Positions 52,884 through 61,610 of a DNA stretch of 64,000 nt are shown one piece after another. How positions within the stretch are numbered: position 1 is the stretch's first letter; each line of letters starts with the position of its first letter. The DNA is from Streptomyces pilosus. GTDB taxonomy: Bacteria; Actinomycetota; Actinomycetes; Streptomycetales; Streptomycetaceae. Location: assembly GCF_014649835.1 (NCBI RefSeq), contig NZ_BMTU01000002.1:310001-374000 (forward strand). Direction: 5' to 3'. The position numbers were made by a program, and so were the translations under genes. The notes under the pieces were generated by a model, which saw nothing but the letters and a program-made list of their open reading frames with translations, was not told where the DNA came from and made no database searches.

Positions 52884-53372
52884 CTACAGCTTGTCGAGGA
52901 AGGCGAGGAGGTTGCGCCGGGTGCGGTCGATCTGCTCCTCCAGGGTGAGGCTCTCCTCGAAACGGGCCCCGCTCTCGGGCACCTTCAGACCGCGCAGGTA
53001 GAGGGAACAGGCCAGGTCGGTACACATGTAGGCGCCGACCGAGTTGCCCTCGCGGCCGGCCGCTCCCGCCCTGCGCGCCGTCATCAGGGAGACTCCGCCG
53101 CGCGGATGCGTCGTCAGGCACAGGGAGCACATGCTGCGGTGCAGGAAGCCCCGCTGGGCGGGCTGGAACCGCATGGCCACCCCGACGGGACGCCCTTCGC
53201 GCTCGACGACGAGGTAACTGCGGTCGGGTGCGCCCGGATCACGCCAGCCCAGGAAGTCGAGATCGTCCCAGGGGCGCGCCTCCAGGCCCCGGGGCACGGC
53301 CAGCCGCTTGGCCTCACCCTTCGAGCAGTTGATGAACGACGTGCGGATGTCCTGCTCGGTGAGCGCTTTCAT
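52884..53372 (-). CDS. FBP-type (EF-G-binding) treble-clef zinc protein
   Basis: A 162-residue protein. Four cysteines, in MCSLCLTTH near 81 and YMCTDLACSLYLR near 115, form the treble-clef zinc finger of the FBP C-terminal domain, known from FusB-type proteins that bind elongation factor G and release it from fusidic-acid-stalled ribosomes. The N-terminal helical domain of FusB is largely missing. So a ribosome-related role is likely but fusidic-acid protection is not certain. ATG at 53372. Confidence 0.82.
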   Translation of the reverse strand: MKALTEQDIRTSFINCSKGEAKRLAVPRGLEARPWDDLDFLGWRDPGAPDRSYLVVEREGRPVGVAMRFQPAQRGFLHRSMCSLCLTTHPRGGVSLMTARRAGAAGREGNSVGAYMCTDLACSLYLRGLKVPESGARFEESLTLEEQIDRTRRNLLAFLDKL

Positions 53373-53713
53373 GAAGGCCGTCTCCTGGCGTGCGCCGCGG
53401 CGCGTGCTGTGCGTGATCTCCCGGAGCCCAGAGGTCAGGGGGTCCGGATCTTTCCGGTTCAGGGTAGGGACCGGGCCGCCGGGGGAGCCAACGGATTTTC
53501 CGCAGGAGCACGCCGCGTCGCGCGTTCCGTACGCTGTACCGCAGTCGCCGGGGGGCGGGAGCGGGCTCGTGGGGGAGCGCCGGAACCGCGACCGCGGCGC
53601 GACCAGGGAACACCCCCGTTAGTTCACAACATGAAATAAGGGGGGAGGAAAGTCGCGCCGAAACCTTCCCCACCGGTATGTTGCAGGTCGGGCAGGGTTT
53701 CGGGAGGAGCCAC
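53373..53713. other. 341-nt divergent gap between FBP-type and ROK genes
   Basis: This is the most A/T-rich spot of the window near 53618-53640 (GTTAGTTCACAACATGAAAT), probably the promoter core of the ROK gene. CAACAT (53627-53632) and ATGTTG (53678-53683) form a wide inverted repeat around the leader. No gene is visible. Confidence 0.45.
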
Positions 53714-55003
53714 ATGGCGGGGCGGAACGGACGCACGGTGCGCGACCTCAGGCGGGCCAACCGCACGGCCGTGCTGCAACGGCTGTACTTCGACGGCCCG
53801 CTGAGCCGCTTCGAGCTCGGCCCCGCCACCGGCCTCAGCTCCGGATCGGTCAGCAATGTCGTCGCCGACCTGGTCGCCGACGGGCTCGTGGAGGAGGCCG
53901 GCAGCGTCGACTCCGACGGCGGCCGCCCGCGCACCCTGCTGCGGGTGGCACCGGCCAGCGGCCACATGATCGGCGTCGACGTGGGGGAGACCCGGGTGCG
54001 CGTCGAACTGTTCGACCTCACCCTCACTGAGCTCGCCCGCGCCGAACGCCCGCTCACGCAGCAGCGGTACGAGGTCGAGGTCATCGTCGACCACATCCGC
54101 TCCGGCATCGACGAGGTGCTCGCCGCCGCGGGGCTCGCCCCCGAACGGCTCCTCGGCGTCGGCATCGGCGTTCCCGGCATCGTCGAGCACACTCCCGAGG
54201 GCGGCGCCGTCGTGCACGGGCAGACCATCGGCTGGGACGCGATCCCGCTGGAGTCGCTGCTGCGCACCGGCTCCCCGCTGCCCGGCAGCGTGCCGTACTT
54301 CATCGACAACGGCGCGAGGACCCTCGGCCAGGCCGAGATGTGGTTCGGGGCCGGACGCGGTGCCAGGAACGCGCTCGTGGTCCTCTTCGGCTCCGGCGTC
54401 GGCGCCTGCCTGGCCACCCCGGAGGTGGAACACGGCCGGGCGGTGGAGTGGGGGCACCTGACGGTACGGGTCCGGGGGCGCCGCTGCCGCTGCGGCGCGC
54501 TGGGCTGCCTGGAGGCGTACGCCGGCGCCGAGTCGCTGCTCGCCCGGTGGCGCGAGGAGGGCGGCGCGGTGCCCGGGGGCACGGACGAGGAGACGGCCCT
54601 GACGGCGATGCTCGCCGCCGCCTACCCCGCCGGCGACACGGCGCCCGACCCGGTCGCGCTCGCCGTCCTGGAGGAGACCGCCGAGTACCTGGGCGCGGGC
54701 CTGTCCGACCTGATCAACCTCTTCCAGCCGGAGCGCATCCTCATGGGCGGCTGGGCGGGACTCCAGCTCGGTTCCCGCTTCCTGCCCGCCGTGCGCAGGC
54801 ACGCCCTGTCGTACGCACTGCGCCATCCGGCGGAGAAGGTGACGATCGAGCTGGGCCGCCTCGGTCCCGACGCGGTCACCGTGGGCGCCGCGATCCTGCC
54901 GCTCGCCGACTTCTTCAGCCGCGGCGGTCGCCGCCCGGCCCCGGACCCCGAATCCCCGCCCCCCGCCTGGCGCACGGCCCTGGAGGACCGCGTCCCGCGC
55001 TGA
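53714..55003 (+). CDS. ROK-family transcriptional regulator
   Basis: A 429-residue ROK repressor. N-terminal winged helix with GPATGLSSGSVSNVVADLVADG near 39, then a sugar-kinase-like fold: GVDVGETRVRVELFD near 88, and the ROK zinc motif CRCGALGCLE near 257. The kinase-like ATP residues are partly absent as in regulators such as NagC/XylR. No sugar gene is adjacent. GGAGGAG lies six bases before ATG 53714. Confidence 0.88.
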   Translation: MAGRNGRTVRDLRRANRTAVLQRLYFDGPLSRFELGPATGLSSGSVSNVVADLVADGLVEEAGSVDSDGGRPRTLLRVAPASGHMIGVDVGETRVRVELFDLTLTELARAERPLTQQRYEVEVIVDHIRSGIDEVLAAAGLAPERLLGVGIGVPGIVEHTPEGGAVVHGQTIGWDAIPLESLLRTGSPLPGSVPYFIDNGARTLGQAEMWFGAGRGARNALVVLFGSGVGACLATPEVEHGRAVEWGHLTVRVRGRRCRCGALGCLEAYAGAESLLARWREEGGAVPGGTDEETALTAMLAAAYPAGDTAPDPVALAVLEETAEYLGAGLSDLINLFQPERILMGGWAGLQLGSRFLPAVRRHALSYALRHPAEKVTIELGRLGPDAVTVGAAILPLADFFSRGGRRPAPDPESPPPAWRTALEDRVPR

Positions 55004-55066
55004 ACGGCGTCCGCCGGGCGGCCCGGGCGGCCCCGCCCGGGCGCGGCCCCGCCCGGGCCGGTCCGG

Positions 55067-55348
55067 TCAGCCCGTGGGCTCGTCGGGGACCGGGTTCTCC
55101 TCGTTGCCGGACGCCGGCCGCGACGCGCCCCTGCGGCCCGTCCCGGCCTCGTCCGTGTCGGGGACGTCCGTCCCCGCCTCGTCCGCCTCCCGCTCCTCCG
55201 ACGCGTCTGCCTTCTTCTCGCTCTCCCGTTCCGCGGCGCCGGGCGCGACCTCCCAGGGGTCCTCACCGGGGCCGGCCTGCTGGTCGGGCAGGTCGCGGGG
55301 CACACCCGCGCCGTTCTCACCGGGTCCTTCGAGGCGGTGGTCGGTCAC
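55067..55348 (-). CDS. Small acidic, probably disordered hypothetical protein
   Basis: A 93-residue protein rich in Glu, Asp, Gly, Pro and Ala, with no hydrophobic core; it ends in ENPVPDEPTG. GTG at 55348 has a strong GGAGGGAG seven bases upstream, which sets the start and supports it as a real gene. Similar hydrophilic small proteins are common in Streptomyces; no function is known. Confidence 0.7.
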   Translation of the reverse strand: MTDHRLEGPGENGAGVPRDLPDQQAGPGEDPWEVAPGAAERESEKKADASEEREADEAGTDVPDTDEAGTGRRGASRPASGNEENPVPDEPTG

Positions 55349-55404
55349 GTCGCTCTCCCTCCATCCGTGTGCGGACCCTCGCGGGTACCCGCGAAACCCG
55401 GCAC

Positions 55405-56436
55405 TCAGCCCACCTTGCGCCCGCGCATCGGCTCCGTCGCCTCCCCCGCCCCCTGCCGCATGCCCAGCAGGAACTCCTCCACCACCTGCGTCGCCGTGCG
55501 CGTCGGCCGCCAGCCCAGTTCCACCCGCGCGCGCGTGCAGTCCATCAGCGGCAGCCTCAGCACGGCGTCGAACAGGTGCGGGGAGGCCGGCAGCAGGCGC
55601 AGCCCCCACGCGGCGGCGACCGCCGAACGGGCCGCGGTGCGCGGCAGCCGCACCCGGCGGGTGCCGAGCATCTCCCCGAGCAGATCCGCGTCGACGGCCG
55701 GCTCGGCGGCGAGGTTGAAGGCGCCCCGCGCCCCGTCGGACAGCACCGCCAGCCGGTAGGCGTCGGCGGCGTCGTCGGTGTGCAGCGCCTGGACCCGCAG
55801 CCCCGGGACGTCGGGCAGGAACGGCAGCAGGTCGGGCCGCGCCATCGGCCCCGGCAGGAAACGCCCGCCGAAGATGCGGCGCTGTTCGCTCGCCGACTCC
55901 CGCTTGAAGAGGAACGCGGGCCGCATCCGTACCACCCGGGTGCCGGGGTGGTCCCGCTCGAACGTGTCCAGCGCCCTCTCCAGGTACGCCTTCTCCCGGC
56001 AGTACGCGGCGTCCGGCCAGCCGTGCGTCGGCCAGGACTCGTCCACCGCCCGGTCCTTCGGGCCCGGCGAGTACGCCCCGACGGACGAGGCGTGCACCAG
56101 CGCCGGCACTCCCGCCCCGGCCACCGCGTCGAACACCCGCATGCTGCCGAGCACGTTGGTGCGCCACGTGGTCGCCGGATCGTGGGTCGGCTGGAACGCC
56201 CAGGCCAGATGGATCACCGCGTCGGCGCCGGTGAACTCCTCCACGAGATCGAACCGGTCCGAGGCCACGTCCACCGCCGCCCACTCGGTCTTCGGCGGGG
56301 ACCACTCGGGCACCCGCCGGGCCAGCCCCCGTACGGACGCCACCCGTGGTTCCGCCGCGAGGGCCCGCACCACGCTGGTCCCGACGTTGCCCGTGGCACC
56401 CGTGACGACCACCTTCATGCCCGTTGCGCTGCTCAC
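55405..56436 (-). CDS. NAD-dependent epimerase/dehydratase (extended SDR)
   Basis: A 343-residue extended SDR. VVVTGATGNVGTSVV near residue 9-23 binds NAD(P); VIHLAWAFQP near 76; the catalytic pair is Y-x3-K in AAYCREKAYLE near 143 (Tyr and Lys), with S118-S119 in VHASSVGAY. Such proteins act on nucleotide sugars or terpenoid/steroid-like alcohols. GTG 56436 is preferred over ATG 56418 since AGAGGAG lies just upstream. Confidence 0.85.
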   Translation of the reverse strand: MSSATGMKVVVTGATGNVGTSVVRALAAEPRVASVRGLARRVPEWSPPKTEWAAVDVASDRFDLVEEFTGADAVIHLAWAFQPTHDPATTWRTNVLGSMRVFDAVAGAGVPALVHASSVGAYSPGPKDRAVDESWPTHGWPDAAYCREKAYLERALDTFERDHPGTRVVRMRPAFLFKRESASEQRRIFGGRFLPGPMARPDLLPFLPDVPGLRVQALHTDDAADAYRLAVLSDGARGAFNLAAEPAVDADLLGEMLGTRRVRLPRTAARSAVAAAWGLRLLPASPHLFDAVLRLPLMDCTRARVELGWRPTRTATQVVEEFLLGMRQGAGEATEPMRGRKVG

Positions 56437-56799
56437 TTCCGCTCCTCTCGGCCGTACGCTCCGCGGAAGCGGCGGGTACCCCTCAGGCGGAGGCGTGCAC
56501 GCCGCGGCGCGGCGGGGGCGGGTGGGTGACGGGGCGCCGTACGTCCATCGGCTGCGTGACGGGCGCCGTACATGGAGAGCCCCGACCGCGACGGGGGAAT
56601 CACGGTCGGGGCGGACAGAGGGTGGGCACGGACGGCGGTCGCCTCTCGGCGAAAGGCTCCACAGGGCTTCAGCCGAACGATCGTCCCTGTGGGCGGATGG
56701 TGAGGCCCGGGGACACTGTCCCGTCCGCACCCACGTCCTGTTCAACGGCCGGCGCCGGCGTGCTGTTCCGCGTCCGGCGGGACAGGCGCGTGAGGTGTG
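56437..56799. other. 363-nt gap with two hairpins and a direct repeat
   Basis: It holds GTGACGGGGCGCCGTAC (56526-56542) and GTGACGGGCGCCGTAC (56556-56571), a direct repeat with a 30-nt period; a hairpin at 56580-56611 with 9-bp arms CCCCGACCG/CGGTCGGGG; and another, CCACAGGG/CCCTGTGG, at 56659-56692. No gene is visible. The hairpins could end the leftward FUSC-type transcript. Confidence 0.55.
56580..56611 (-). terminator. Hairpin downstream of the FUSC-type gene
   Basis: CCCCGACCG and CGGTCGGGG (9 bp) with a 14-nt loop, 190 nt past the stop of the leftward gene at 56800. Confidence 0.5.
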
Positions 56800-58014
56800 T
56801 CACCGCGGCCGCTCCCCGCCGTCGAGCTCCGCCCAGAGGTTCTCCGCCTGGAGCAGCAGCGTGCCCAGGACCGCCGCCCGCGCGGCGCCCCGACCGGCGT
56901 GCTCGCGCAGTCCCTCCTGCAGCCGCTCGTGCAGTTCCCGCATCACCGCCTCTGTCCGCTCGTCCAGCAGGGGGTCCTCCCGCGTGCCGTCGCCCACCAG
57001 CCGGTCGGCCTCGGCCCCACAGCTGTCGCCGAGCAGCTCCAGCAGTTCCGCGTAGCAGCGCAGCACCGCCGCGTCCGGTGCGGAGGGCGTGCGCCTCTCG
57101 TCCGCGGCCACCGCCAGGGTGCGGGTCAGCGCGGTGACGTGCCCGGTGATCCGGGCGAACCGCTCGTCCTCCTCCGCCGGAGGCAGCGCCTTGGTCGGCG
57201 CCCGGTGCAGGCCCCGCAGGAGGCCCGAGGTCAGCCGCAGGCTCTCCGTGCTCCAGCCCCGGGCCGAGCGCAGCGCCTCCAGACGGTCCTGGAGCCGCGC
57301 GGAGGCACCCACCCAGCCGACGGCCGTCTGCCCGTCCCACTCGCCCTCCCGCAGGTCCCCGGCGACGGTGCGCAGCAGATCACCCGTCTCCCGGGCCAGC
57401 GCCGACAGGTTCTCCCGCACGTCCCGCAGGTGGATCGGCGGCAGCACCAGCGCGTTCACGGCGATCCCGATGACCGCGCCGAGCGCGGCCTGGCCCAGCC
57501 GGTGTCCGACGGCGACCGCGCTCACCGTACCCGTGGCGATGGTGAACACCGCCGTGGTGGCGGCGTAGATGCCCTGGTCGCCGAAGCGCGGCCAGTTCGA
57601 CAGCAGCACCAGCACGGGCACGGACAGCGCGAGCGCGCCCGTCGTGTCCCCGGTGACCGCCTGCGCTCCCGAGGCCACCAGGGCGCCCACACAGATCGCG
57701 GCGAACTGGCGGGTGCCCTGGACGACCGAGCTGTAGACCGTGGCCTGCACCAGGACCAGCGCCACCCACGGCGCCATCAGGGCCATCGGGTCGCCGAGCC
57801 AGACCTGCGCCAGCAGCCAGGCCAGCAGTGCCGCCGCCGCGGCCTTCAGCGACTGGACGAGCAGGTCCCGTTCCCGGCCCGGCCCGCGCCACGCGGCCCG
57901 CGCCGCCCGTCCGACGGATCGCGCGTCCCAGCGCACGGCCTCGCGCAGCCGGGCCGCCGCCGAGACCCGCCCGCCGGTCCCGCCCGGCGGCATCTCTTCC
58001 CACGTACGCACCAT
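56800..58014 (-). CDS. FUSC-type aromatic-acid exporter-like membrane protein (second)
   Basis: A 404-residue protein, with 5-6 membrane helices in about residues 50-190 (AAAALLAWLLAQVWLGDP, MAPWVALVLVQATVYSSVVQ, IGAVIGIAVNALVLPP-like) followed by a long helical cytoplasmic domain. VALVLVQATVYSSV matches TALLVVQVTLYSTL of the protein at 51570, so the two are paralogues. The substrate is unknown. ATG at 58014; the GTG at 57967 would shorten it by 16 residues. Confidence 0.8.
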   Translation of the reverse strand: MVRTWEEMPPGGTGGRVSAAARLREAVRWDARSVGRAARAAWRGPGRERDLLVQSLKAAAAALLAWLLAQVWLGDPMALMAPWVALVLVQATVYSSVVQGTRQFAAICVGALVASGAQAVTGDTTGALALSVPVLVLLSNWPRFGDQGIYAATTAVFTIATGTVSAVAVGHRLGQAALGAVIGIAVNALVLPPIHLRDVRENLSALARETGDLLRTVAGDLREGEWDGQTAVGWVGASARLQDRLEALRSARGWSTESLRLTSGLLRGLHRAPTKALPPAEEDERFARITGHVTALTRTLAVAADERRTPSAPDAAVLRCYAELLELLGDSCGAEADRLVGDGTREDPLLDERTEAVMRELHERLQEGLREHAGRGAARAAVLGTLLLQAENLWAELDGGERPR

Positions 58015-58044
58015 GTCCTGCGGGTATCCCGTTCGCCGGGCCCC

Positions 58045-58701
58045 TCATGCCAGGGGGCTGTCCGACAGGGACGCCAGGAGCTGAGCCGGACCGTCGTAGA
58101 CAGCGTCCGCGCCGGCCTCCTCCAGATCGGCCCGCGGGATCCCCCCGCACAGCACGCCCACGCAGCGCACCCCGGCGCGGCTGCCCGCCCGCATGTCCCA
58201 CACCGTGTCACCGACGAAGACCGCCCGGCCGGCCGGCACCCCGGCCAGCTCCAGGGCGTGCTCCACGGTCTCCGGCGCGGGCTTGCCCCGCTCGACGTCG
58301 TCGGCGCTCGCCGTCGCGGTGATCGCCTCGTCCGCGTCGATCGCCCGGCGCAGCGCGCTCAGCTCCGCGCCGCCGGCCGAGGTGGCCAGCACCACCGCCC
58401 AGCCGTCCCGGTGCAGCCGTTTCAGCAGCCGGCCGGCGTCCGGCAGCGCGGGCAGCCGGTCGAAGTACTGCCCGTACAGCGCCTTGTGCGCGCTGCTCAG
58501 TTCCTCGTCGAGCGCGGTGTCCCGGTCCTCGCCCAGCAGGTGCGCGACGAGATCGGAGGAGGGCAGTCCCACGGCCCGGTGGACGTCGTGCATCCGCACC
58601 CGGTGGCCCGCCTGCCTGAGCGCTTCCCACCAGGCCGTCACGTGCAGGTGGTTGGTGTCGACCAGGGTGCCGTCGACGTCGAACACGGCGGCCCGTTCCA
58701 T
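58045..58701 (-). CDS. HAD-IA family phosphatase (beta-phosphoglucomutase-like)
   Basis: A 218-residue HAD hydrolase with a helical cap. Motif I DVDGTLVDTN at 8-17, motif II LATSAGG near 104, Lys in RGKPAPET near 138, motif IV VFVGDTVWDM near 161. It is close to phosphoglycolate phosphatase / beta-phosphoglucomutase-like enzymes; the substrate is unresolved. ATG at 58701. Confidence 0.87.
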   Translation of the reverse strand: MERAAVFDVDGTLVDTNHLHVTAWWEALRQAGHRVRMHDVHRAVGLPSSDLVAHLLGEDRDTALDEELSSAHKALYGQYFDRLPALPDAGRLLKRLHRDGWAVVLATSAGGAELSALRRAIDADEAITATASADDVERGKPAPETVEHALELAGVPAGRAVFVGDTVWDMRAGSRAGVRCVGVLCGGIPRADLEEAGADAVYDGPAQLLASLSDSPLA

Positions 58702-58738
58702 AAGCGATCCTTCCTCGGGGGCGGGGACGGGTACCACC

Positions 58739-59779
58739 TCAGCCGCCCGCCACTCCGGAGGGCACCATCCGGTCCCGGGCCCACTCCAGCACCTCGTCGA
58801 GGGACCAGGTGGTGACCACCCGCTCCGGAGGTACCCCGCACTCCTGCGCCCGGGCGCAGCCGAGAATCTGCCAGTCCAGCTGGCCCGGCGCGTGCGCGTC
58901 GGTGTCGACGGAGAACAGCACACCCGCCCCGACGGCCCGGCGCAGCAGCCGGCGCGGGGGGTCGAGCCGCTCCGGCCGGCTGTTGATCTCCACGGCGGTG
59001 CCGGTCTCCGCGCACGCCGCGAACACCTCGTCGGCGTCGAACGCGGACTCGGGCCGGCCGCGCCCGGTCAGCAGCCGTCCGGTGCAGTGGCCGAGGACGT
59101 CGGAGTGCGGGTCGCGCACGGCCGCCACCATGCGGCGGGTCATGGACCGCGCGTCCATCCGCAGCTTGGAGTGCACCGACACCACCACGACGTCCAGCCG
59201 GTCCAGCAGCTCCGGCTCCTGGTCGAGGGTGCCGTCCTCCAGGATGTCGCACTCGATCCCGGTCAGCAGCCGGAAGGGCGCCCACCGCTCGTTGAGCTCC
59301 GCCACGACGTCCAGTTGCTCGCGCAGGCGGCCGGGCGACAGCCCGCGCGCCACGGTCAGCCGCGGCGAGTGGTCGGTCAGCACGGCCCACTCGTGCCCCA
59401 GCTGAGCGGCGGTGCGGCCCATCTCCTCGATCGGGCTGCCGCCGTCCGACCAGTCCGAGTGCAGATGGCAGTCCCCACGGAGCAGGTCCCGCAACCGCCG
59501 GCCGTCCCGGTCCGCGGGCTGCCGCTCCGCCTCGTCCTCCAGCTTCCGCAGGTAGCCGGGCACCTCGCCGGCCAGTGCCTCGTACGCCACCTGCGCGGTC
59601 TTCGGCCCGACCCCCTTGAGTGCTTCGAGGGTCCCGGCCGCCGCCCGCTCGCGGATCCCGTCCGAGCCGAGTTCCGCCAGCGTGCGGGCGGCGGTGCGGA
59701 AAGCGCGGACGCGGTACGCCGGTGCCAGGGACCGCTCCAGCAGGAAGGCGATCCGCTCCAGTGCCTCGACGGGTTCCAT
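58739..59779 (-). CDS. PHP-domain phosphoesterase with helix-hairpin-helix N-terminus
   Basis: A 346-residue protein. Residues 1-80 are the helix-hairpin-helix region of PolX-type proteins (LEALKGVGPKTAQVAYEAL near 51); residues 100-340 form a PHP domain with metal motifs GDCHLHSDWSDG near 101, LTDHSPRLTVARG near 134, VVVSVHSKL near 199 and DTDAHAPGQL near 292. The polymerase part of PolX is missing. ATG at 59779 has GGAGG five bases upstream; the GTG two codons earlier overlaps that site. Confidence 0.85.
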   Translation of the reverse strand: MEPVEALERIAFLLERSLAPAYRVRAFRTAARTLAELGSDGIRERAAAGTLEALKGVGPKTAQVAYEALAGEVPGYLRKLEDEAERQPADRDGRRLRDLLRGDCHLHSDWSDGGSPIEEMGRTAAQLGHEWAVLTDHSPRLTVARGLSPGRLREQLDVVAELNERWAPFRLLTGIECDILEDGTLDQEPELLDRLDVVVVSVHSKLRMDARSMTRRMVAAVRDPHSDVLGHCTGRLLTGRGRPESAFDADEVFAACAETGTAVEINSRPERLDPPRRLLRRAVGAGVLFSVDTDAHAPGQLDWQILGCARAQECGVPPERVVTTWSLDEVLEWARDRMVPSGVAGG

Positions 59780-59871
59780 CGACACCTCCTCGCTCCAGGG
59801 TTCCCCAGCGCGGGTGGGGCCGCACGACGGCGGACGCCGCGTTCGTCCGGTTTGCGCTCTACCCTCGAGGC

Positions 59872-60147
59872 ATGACCGAAAGCGCGAGCCCGTACATGTC
59901 GCACCCGCGGATCATGGTGCTCGGGGTGCAGCCCGGGACCCCGCCGTTCCGGATCGTGGAGATCGACGGACAGGTGGTCGGTGAGGCCAGAACGCTGACC
60001 GACGTGCTGCAGGCCGCCGCCGCGTTCGGGATCACCGTCCACGACCTGGACGACCCGGACACGGTCCGCTGGGTGGGCGGTGACAAGCTCACCTGGACCG
60101 TGCGCCGGTTCCCCCAGGAGCAGCGGGAACGGGACGAGCGGTCCTAG
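59872..60147 (+). CDS. Conserved small hypothetical protein
   Basis: A 91-residue protein with a mixed alpha/beta pattern: IMVLGVQPGTPPFRIVEIDG at 14-33, then a helix (TLTDVLQAAAAFGI) and strand WTVRRFPQ. No domain is recognised. Codon use is normal, so it is a real gene. It is divergent from the PHP gene. Confidence 0.7.
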   Translation: MTESASPYMSHPRIMVLGVQPGTPPFRIVEIDGQVVGEARTLTDVLQAAAAFGITVHDLDDPDTVRWVGGDKLTWTVRRFPQEQRERDERS

Positions 60148-60169
60148 CCGGGGGCCGCCGGTCCCGCCC

Positions 60170-60198
60170 GGGCAGCCGCGGCGCACGGACGGCTGCCC
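60170..60198. terminator. Terminator between small protein and VanZ genes
   Basis: Arms GGGCAGCCG and CGGCTGCCC (9 bp) with an 11-nt loop, between convergent genes. Confidence 0.65.
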
Positions 60199-60260
60199 CG
60201 CGACGGCGCGCGCGGCGGGCGACGGGAGCCCCGCCGCCCGCGGTCGTCCCCGGACCTCCG

Positions 60261-60737
60261 CTAGACCTTCTCCTTGCGCGCGTGCACCGCGCGGCTGAGG
60301 CGCCGGCCCACGAGCAGGTAGCCGATCAGCGCCCCGGAGGTGTTCAGGATGACGTCGTCGATGTCGAAGGCGCGTCCGGTGACCAGGAAGCCCTGGGCGA
60401 CCTCGACCAGCAGCATCACCACGGCCGTCAGCACCAGTATCCGCAGGAATCCGCGGGTGCGCGGTGCGACGACCGGCGCCAGGACGCCGAAGGGCACGCC
60501 GAGCAGGATGTTGCCGCCGATCTGGCGCACGGCGTCGCGCAGCGCGGGCTGGTCCAGGTAGGCCCTCAGGGAGCGCCCCGGATGCAGATTGGTGTGGGTC
60601 AGCGCCTCCGAGGCGGGCGAGGGCTGCAGGGTGAGCCGGGCCAGCACCACCGCGAAGACGACCATGAACACGAGGGCGCACAACAGCACCAGCAGCCGCA
60701 GGGGCAGGGGGAGCGGGCGTGGGGCGGCGCGGGCCAT
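60261..60737 (-). CDS. VanZ-family membrane protein
   Basis: A 158-residue protein with four hydrophobic segments (about 10-32, 72-90, 97-115, 127-145) and the VanZ marks NILLGVPFGVLAP near 75, LVEVAQGFLVTGRAFDIDDVILN near 110 (seen as FDIDDVILN). VanZ-like proteins give low-level teicoplanin resistance in some hosts, but most are of unknown role. ATG at 60737. It is downstream of the DUF4230 gene. Confidence 0.87.
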   Translation of the reverse strand: MARAAPRPLPLPLRLLVLLCALVFMVVFAVVLARLTLQPSPASEALTHTNLHPGRSLRAYLDQPALRDAVRQIGGNILLGVPFGVLAPVVAPRTRGFLRILVLTAVVMLLVEVAQGFLVTGRAFDIDDVILNTSGALIGYLLVGRRLSRAVHARKEKV

Positions 60738-60796
60738 TCGGTCCTCCAGTTGTCAACTTCCCTTGGTGGTACGGCGGTTACCCCCGGCTCAGGCCG

Positions 60797-61459
60797 TCAG
60801 TCGCCGTAGGTGACGCGCACCTTCTCGAACCCGAGGGAGCGCAGCAGGCCTTCGAGCATCTCGGTGGTGTTGGTCTCGGCCCGGGCGGTGAGTCCGCTCT
60901 CCTTCGCCGCGTCACCGATGTGCCGCACCGCGAGCTTCTGCACGGCCTGCTCGCTGTTGGGGTTGTCGGAGAAGAGGTCGCCGAGCCGGTCGAACAGCCC
61001 GCGCTGCTTGGAGACGGCGTAGGACCGCTCGGGGTCCAGCGCCGGTGTGCCCAGGCGCGCGTGGGGCAGGCGCAGCGTGGCGGACGTGCGGTTCTCGTCG
61101 ACCCGTACGTCGTCCTTGCCCATCTTGCCGAGGTCGACGTAGGCGTCGACGGTGCCCGCGCCCACGTACAGCGTGCGGCTGCCGCGGACCGCGTCGGGCA
61201 GGTACTTGGCGTCCTTCTCCAGGTCCACCACGACCTGGAAGTTGCCCGAGGCGGCGTCGTAGCGGCTGATGTCCTGGATGGACTCCAGGAGCGCGGGGCC
61301 GGAGCGGTCCCGGGTCTCGGTGCCGAACAGGTCCTTCAGACCCGGCAGCACGCTGAACCGGATGCCGGCGAACAGCAGGGCCAGCACGAGCACCACCGAG
61401 CCGACCACCTTCACCCAGCCGGGCACGCGAGCGGTCATTGCCTTCACGGGAGTCGTCAT
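60797..61459 (-). CDS. DUF4230 single-pass membrane protein
   Basis: A 220-residue protein: a membrane helix at about 16-38 (VVGSVVLVLALLFAGI) and an extracytoplasmic DUF4230 domain (ISRYDAASGNFQVVVDLE near 64). Its biological role is unknown. ATG 61459 is preceded by GGAGGG with nine bases of spacing. It may be co-transcribed with the VanZ gene, 59 nt downstream. Confidence 0.82.
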   Translation of the reverse strand: MTTPVKAMTARVPGWVKVVGSVVLVLALLFAGIRFSVLPGLKDLFGTETRDRSGPALLESIQDISRYDAASGNFQVVVDLEKDAKYLPDAVRGSRTLYVGAGTVDAYVDLGKMGKDDVRVDENRTSATLRLPHARLGTPALDPERSYAVSKQRGLFDRLGDLFSDNPNSEQAVQKLAVRHIGDAAKESGLTARAETNTTEMLEGLLRSLGFEKVRVTYGD

Positions 61460-61610
61460 GGCGACGGCCCTCCTTCCTGAAGTCCGGATGCCCTGCGGTT
61501 CGCCTGCCAGACAAGGAAGTTGAGGATCCGACGGCCGTGGCGGAAGCATGGAGGGGCGCACGGCGGGCGTCTCGCCCGTCACGGGGGATCCATCGGGGGC
61601 CGCGGTGCCG

